From Candidatus Adiutrix sp. (GTDB lineage Bacteria; Desulfobacterota; Desulfarculia; Adiutricales; Adiutricaceae): a stretch of DNA of 8,594 nucleotides. The stretch spans positions 1-8,594 of the forward strand of contig JAITVE010000255.1 of assembly GCA_031285975.1 (NCBI GenBank), given 5' to 3'. The notes beneath the pieces are model-generated. The model made no database searches, was not told where the DNA came from, and worked only from the letters and a program-made list of their open reading frames with translations. The translations under genes were made by a program, and so were the position numbers. Below are positions 5,208-8,594 of the stretch, piece after piece (within the stretch, counting starts at the first letter, position 1; every line of letters starts with the position of its first letter).

Positions 5208-8200
5208 ATGCACCCCTATACATCCTGCTTCCGCCTTGCGGCGGCCTTGTTTTTGGCGGCCCTGCCGCTGACCGGCTGCGGTTCCGACGAGCCCTCGGCC
5301 GACCATGTGGCCCTCACCCTGGAATCGGCTTTTGCCCGCAATCAGGCGGTGGAAATCGACGACGTGGAGCCCGAGTGGATCGAAACCGGGGAGGCCCGGC
5401 TGGAAGGCAAAACCAGCCTCACCCTGCGCCTGAAAGAGGATGCCTATCTCTCCGCCGACCTGAGCGAGGCCCTGGCCGCCCTGAAGATAGAATCCGCCGA
5501 AACGGGCCTTCTGCGCCAGGCCCGCGCCACGGCTGAGGCCCAGGCCGAGCCCCTGCGCTCGGCCCTCTTGGAAAAAGCCCCGCCGTCGCTTGAGCAGCAG
5601 CGTTTCATCAAACCCGCCGCCGAAAAGGGCGATGAGTTCGCCGCCGAGGCCACCATCCGCGCCCAAAAAAGCGCCAATGGCTGGGATTTGGAGATTCTGA
5701 ACATCGCCCAAACCCGCGCCCCGGAAGGGCGGCCCCGCTCGGCCCTGCCCGCCGAGGCCCTGGTGGTGGGTTCCGCCGAGGCCAAGCAAGCGGTGCAGGA
5801 CGGCCTGGAAGCTATCCGCAAATACGCCGCCGAGGTGGATGCCGCGGCGGCGGAGGCGGCCAAGAGCCTCACCGAAGCCAAGGCCCGGAAGCGGGCCGAA
5901 CTGTTGGCGGGCCTTACGCCCGGCACAGTCTACCTGGGGACGCTGGAACGCCCCGACAAATCCATCGGCGAATCAGGCCTGGTGATTGAAGAGGCCGAGG
6001 CCGCCACCGGGGTCATCAAAGGCTATGCCTTCAACGATGACCCGAGGAAGAAAAACCCCTTCATGGGCACCATCCGCGAGGGCGCGACCCCGCTGCTGTT
6101 CAACATCAGCACCGACCAGCCGGGCATGATGGTCGCCGCCGAGCTTGACCTCACGGACGGCCGCCTCACCGGCACCCTCACCGTCACCGAGCAAGACAGT
6201 TCGGGCCGCCAAACCTACCGCAACACCAGCGGCCAGCTCACCGTCTCCTGGGGGGCGGCTGACCAAAAGGCCCTGGAGGCGAAAATCGCGGCCATGACCG
6301 CCCGTGACGAAGCCCAAAAGAAGCGGCAGGACGAATACCAGGCTGCCCTGGCCGCAACCATCGCCCCTGGCCAGGCCTTCCAGGGCGTGTGGACGTATGA
6401 CGACCGGCGCGGCGAAATCGGCCTGTATATCGAAACCGTGGCCACCAACGGCCTCTCCTGCGCCGGATATCTGTTCGACCCCACGGATCGCTTCCTGCGC
6501 AAAACCTTTACCGCCACCGTCAACCGCGAGTTCGAGGCCGAAAGCCCCCTGACCGTAACTGCGGCCAGCGGGCAGGGCCTGCCCTACTCCGACCAGCTCA
6601 CCGACACCCAAAAATCCTGGCTGCGGGACGATTCCTCATATTCCCTGCCCCTGTCGCTGAAAGACAGCGGCTGGAGCGGCCAAACCAGCGGTCGTTATGC
6701 GGTGACCCTGGCCCCGGTGCCCGATTTCGCGGCCCTGCTGGCCCAGGATCAGGCCACGGCGGCAGCCTATCAAGCCGCCATGGCCAAAGCCGCCGCCCCC
6801 GGCCAGGCCTTCCAGGGCGTGTGGACGTATAACGACCGGCGCGGCGAAATAGCCCTGTATATTGAAACCTGCGCCGCCAACGGCCTGATTTGCGAAGGCT
6901 ATTTGTTCGACCCGGTTGACCGTTCCAAGCGCAAGCCCTTCACCGCCGCCGTCAACAAAGATTTCAAGGCCCCCACGGCCCTGATTGCCACCACGGTGCG
7001 CGGCAAGGGGATAGCCAACTCCTCGCAGCTCACCGAGTCCCAAAAAACCTGGCTCTTAACCGACATTGACGACGCCATCCACCTGAACCTGAAAAACGGC
7101 GGCTGGACGGGCCAGAGCGAAGGGTACGCGGTGGAACTGACCCCCATCCCCGACTTTGCCGACCTCCTGGCCCAGGATCAGGCCACGGCGGACGCCTACC
7201 AGGCCGCCCTGACTGCGGCCACCGCCCCCGGCCAGGCCTTTCAGGGCGTGTGGACATATAAAGACCAGCGCGGCGAAATTGGCCTTTACATTGAGACCGC
7301 CGCCGCCGACGGCCTGGTCTGCGAAGGCTATCTCTTTGACCCGGCAGACCGCTCCAAGCGCAAACCCTTCACCGCCGCCGTCAACAAGGAGTTCCAGGCC
7401 GAAGCCGCCCTGACCGCAACCCTGCGCTACGATCAGGGAGTGCCCGACTCTGACCAGCTCACCCTGTCCCAAAGAGCCTGGCTGAGGGATAATCTCAACG
7501 GATATTCCATCACCCTGGCGCTGAAAGATGGCGGCTGGACAGGCCAAAGCCGCGATTATGCTGTGAAGTTCGCCCCGCTGCCCGACTTCGCCGACCTGCT
7601 GGCCCAGGATCAGGCGGCGGAACAGCAGCGCCGGGAAGCCGAAAAAGCCGCCGTGCTCCCCAACGCGGAATACACGGCCACCTGGCGGTGGGGTAGCGAT
7701 GCCGGAGATATGGGCCTGAAAATACTGACATTGAGCGACAGCGGCGTGAACTTCACCGCCGTGCTGTTCGACCCGGCGGATCCCGCCACGGTCTGGCAAT
7801 ACAATGGCACCGTTACCAAAGACAACGAAGGAAGAGCAGTCTTCACGCTTACCCCCGTCGGCACCCGAAACAACACCAAACCAGAAAGCAGAACCCACTA
7901 TCTGCTGAACGACAAACAAAGCGACTATCAAACCGTGTCGTTAAAGGTAACAGCCGAAGGTCTGTCCGGCAGGCTCTTCTATCAGGGCCCCCAGATTGCC
8001 TTCAAAAAAATCACCACGGCCCCGGCCACGACAGCCGCAAACCCGGTCGCCCCGGCCCCCGCTGCCGCCACACAAGCGGCAGAGGCTCCGGCGGCAACTC
8101 CGGCAACGGCCCCCAAAGCTCCGGCCCCGGCTGCTGCCACGGCTCCGGCAACAGCGGCCCCCGCTGCTCCCGCCACGGCCACAAGCTATCCGCCCCTGGT

Positions 8201-8567
8201 GCTGGCCAGCAACGGCAAGCCCAAAATCGCGGCCCACCGGGTCAGCCAGGAGGGGAAGGCCGTGGCCCTGGCCCTGCAAGCGCTGGCCCACGGCAAGCAA
8301 CTAACCGCTGTGCGCATCGACAACCTGGGCGGCGTCCAGGCCCACTTCCGCAGCGATGGGCTGGAAGGGGCCGCGCCCCTCACCGTCAGCCTGGGCGGTA
8401 AAAGCTCCGCCCCCGGCGCGGCCAGCCTGGACATCGCGGCGGGCGAGGCGGAAATCCTGCTCACCCTGTCCCTTGAAGATAACGGGGCCTTTGCCGGAGG
8501 AGCCACCGAGTTCCGCGTCACCGTCTTTTTCGCCGACGGCGAACGGGCCATGTGTTTCCTGAAATAG
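5208..8567 (+). CDS. Large lipoprotein with five tandem ~143-residue modules, function unknown
   Basis: The protein has 1119 residues. The ATG at 5208 follows AAGGAG (5196-5201) by six bases and yields a lipoprotein signal ending LPLTGC; an in-frame TTG at 5154 would mask it and is rejected. Residues about 22-235 are Ala/Glu-rich, with long helices toward the end (about 190-235). Five tandem modules follow, starting near residues 236, 386, 530, 673 and 816. Modules 2-4 are very alike (APGQAFQGVWTY, RGEI.LYIET, GYLFDP.DR, QLT..Q..WL, GW.GQ, then a PDFA.LLAQDQA helix). Modules 1 and 5 are diverged. Alternating hydrophobic residues suggest a compact beta domain. Residues about 936-993 are an Ala/Pro/Thr linker and 994-1119 a separate, probably beta-rich C-terminal domain ending MCFLK. 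I recognise no family. A surface or periplasmic multi-domain binding or spacer protein is the plain inference. Confidence 0.88.
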   Translation: MHPYTSCFRLAAALFLAALPLTGCGSDEPSADHVALTLESAFARNQAVEIDDVEPEWIETGEARLEGKTSLTLRLKEDAYLSADLSEALAALKIESAETGLLRQARATAEAQAEPLRSALLEKAPPSLEQQRFIKPAAEKGDEFAAEATIRAQKSANGWDLEILNIAQTRAPEGRPRSALPAEALVVGSAEAKQAVQDGLEAIRKYAAEVDAAAAEAAKSLTEAKARKRAELLAGLTPGTVYLGTLERPDKSIGESGLVIEEAEAATGVIKGYAFNDDPRKKNPFMGTIREGATPLLFNISTDQPGMMVAAELDLTDGRLTGTLTVTEQDSSGRQTYRNTSGQLTVSWGAADQKALEAKIAAMTARDEAQKKRQDEYQAALAATIAPGQAFQGVWTYDDRRGEIGLYIETVATNGLSCAGYLFDPTDRFLRKTFTATVNREFEAESPLTVTAASGQGLPYSDQLTDTQKSWLRDDSSYSLPLSLKDSGWSGQTSGRYAVTLAPVPDFAALLAQDQATAAAYQAAMAKAAAPGQAFQGVWTYNDRRGEIALYIETCAANGLICEGYLFDPVDRSKRKPFTAAVNKDFKAPTALIATTVRGKGIANSSQLTESQKTWLLTDIDDAIHLNLKNGGWTGQSEGYAVELTPIPDFADLLAQDQATADAYQAALTAATAPGQAFQGVWTYKDQRGEIGLYIETAAADGLVCEGYLFDPADRSKRKPFTAAVNKEFQAEAALTATLRYDQGVPDSDQLTLSQRAWLRDNLNGYSITLALKDGGWTGQSRDYAVKFAPLPDFADLLAQDQAAEQQRREAEKAAVLPNAEYTATWRWGSDAGDMGLKILTLSDSGVNFTAVLFDPADPATVWQYNGTVTKDNEGRAVFTLTPVGTRNNTKPESRTHYLLNDKQSDYQTVSLKVTAEGLSGRLFYQGPQIAFKKITTAPATTAANPVAPAPAAATQAAEAPAATPATAPKAPAPAAATAPATAAPAAPATATSYPPLVLASNGKPKIAAHRVSQEGKAVALALQALAHGKQLTAVRIDNLGGVQAHFRSDGLEGAAPLTVSLGGKSSAPGAASLDIAAGEAEILLTLSLEDNGAFAGGATEFRVTVFFADGERAMCFLK
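5913..6362 (+). repeat. Module 1 of the tandem array (diverged)
   Basis: This copy covers residues about 236-385 of the repeat lipoprotein. It begins LTPGTVYLGTLE, aligning with APGQAFQGVWTY of module 2. It keeps the order of features (GLVIEEAEAATGVIKGYAFND against GLYIETVATNGLSCAGYLFDP) but few identical residues, and it lacks the Cys. It ends in a charged helix (EAQKKRQDEYQAALAA) leading into module 2. Its offset from module 2 is about 149-150 residues. It is assigned by eye, so its boundaries are approximate. Confidence 0.6.
6363..6794 (+). repeat. Module 2 of the tandem array
   Basis: This copy covers residues about 386-529 and is 432 bases long. It carries APGQAFQGVWTY, RGEIGLYIET, Cys418 in GLSCAGYLFDP, QLTDTQKSWLRD, GWSGQ and the PDFAALLAQDQATAAAYQAA helix. 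Its first 50 bases after the Pro codon (6369-6418) match module 3 (6801-6850) at 49 of 50 positions. Confidence 0.9.
6795..7223 (+). repeat. Module 3 of the tandem array
   Basis: This copy covers residues about 530-672 and is 429 bases long. It carries all module motifs, with Cys562 at the conserved site and an extra Cys555 unique to this copy. The segment GYLFDP.DRSKRKPFTAAVNK is nearly identical to module 4, whereas the opening segment is closest to module 2. The closing helix shares GCCCAGGATCAGGCCACGGC-type DNA with module 2, exact over 22 bases (7170-7191 against 6741-6762). Confidence 0.9.
7224..7652 (+). repeat. Module 4 of the tandem array
   Basis: This copy covers residues about 673-815 and is 429 bases long. 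It carries APGQAFQGVWTYKDQRGEI, Cys705 at the conserved position, GYLFDPADRSKRKPFTAAVNK, QLTLSQRAWLRD and GWTGQ. The final helix differs from those of modules 2 and 3 (LLAQDQAAEQQRREAEKAA): it is more charged and leads into the diverged fifth module. Confidence 0.9.
7653..8012 (+). repeat. Module 5 of the tandem array (diverged, no trailing helix)
   Basis: This copy covers residues about 816-935. VLPNAEYTATWRWGSDAGDMGLKI aligns with the module opening, and GVNFTAVLFDPADP with the GYLFDP.DR segment; it ends GLSGRLFYQGPQIAFKKI. It lacks the conserved Cys and the PDFA-LLAQDQA helix. Bases about 7800-7970 use codons unlike the rest of the gene (AGA, AGG, CGA, GGA, TTA, GTA, CAA). Confidence 0.65.
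8013..8186 (+). other. Ala/Pro/Thr-rich linker region within the repeat lipoprotein
   Basis: Residues about 936-993 are almost entirely Ala, Pro and Thr (APAPAAATQAAEAPAATPAT and similar). This marks a flexible, disordered spacer between the module array and the C-terminal domain. The DNA is a low-complexity run of gcc/ccg/gca/cct codons, which could change length by slippage or recombination. Confidence 0.85.
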
Positions 8568-8582
8568 CATTCTATCGCGCCC

Positions 8583-8588
8583 GGGAGG
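8583..8588 (+). promoter_or_regulatory. Shine-Dalgarno-like site for a gene starting just beyond the window
   Basis: GGGAGG sits 15 bases after the stop of the repeat lipoprotein. The same hexamer, preceded by CC, lies 6 and 8 bases before the starts at 1162 and 3527. By that spacing a start codon would fall at about 8595-8597, immediately past the last base. The same bases can also form a small hairpin, CGCCC (8578-8582) with GGGCG (8587-8591), so a terminator stem is the alternative. Confidence 0.4.
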
Positions 8589-8594
8589 GCGGGG

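Noticed and set aside
6363..7652. CRISPR array or mobile-element repeats
   Set aside because: The repeats are about 430 bases, in frame, and encode protein modules. There are no spacers, terminal inverted repeats or transposase.
7056..7931. 291-codon minus-strand open frame with internal repetition
   Set aside because: The repetition is the mirror of the lipoprotein modules on the + strand. There is no independent coding evidence.

Overview
The window is GC-rich (about 60-65% by eye) and carries six genes, all on the + strand and tightly packed. It reads as a Gram-negative envelope locus: an FtsX-type ABC permease fragment, a secreted SUMF1-fold protein, three lipoproteins with clear lipoboxes, and an exported S41 (C-terminal-processing) protease. 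The codon style and gene mix recall Desulfovibrionaceae-type Desulfobacterota, but no phylogenetic marker is present, so that placement is only a tentative impression. I see no rRNA, tRNA, CRISPR array, transposase or phage gene.

Layout. Bases 3-1139 hold the 3' part of a MacB/LolE-like ABC permease whose start lies upstream of the window. After 22 bases comes a 536-residue secreted SUMF1/FGE-fold protein (1162-2772) that has no cysteine at all and has an added helical C-terminal half. An 85-base gap leads to a 216-residue glycine-zipper lipoprotein (2858-3508), followed 18 bases later by a small coiled-coil lipoprotein (3527-3880). A 54-base gap containing a perfect 11-bp inverted repeat precedes an S41 protease with an intact Ser/Lys/Gln catalytic set (3935-5113). 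A 94-base gap with a dyad and a plausible sigma70-like promoter precedes a 1119-residue lipoprotein (5208-8567). This last protein has an N-terminal helical region, five tandem modules of about 143 residues, an Ala/Pro linker and a C-terminal domain that I do not recognise. The window ends on a Shine-Dalgarno-like GGGAGG, so another gene probably starts immediately beyond it.

How the genes may work together. Spacing and shared orientation suggest an operon from the permease through at least the coiled-coil lipoprotein. The protease may be translationally coupled to it, and the multi-repeat lipoprotein may have its own promoter. Every product is predicted to sit in or face the periplasm. A reasonable inference is an envelope system in which an ABC mechanotransmission or lipoprotein-handling permease works with periplasmic scaffold lipoproteins, a catalytically dead SUMF1-fold binding protein and a processing protease. 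The substrate and biological role cannot be read from the sequence.

The most unusual elements are the five-module lipoprotein with mosaic DNA identity between modules, the cysteine-free SUMF1 protein, the unbroken ladder of 12 glycines spaced four residues apart, and the two small intergenic dyads.
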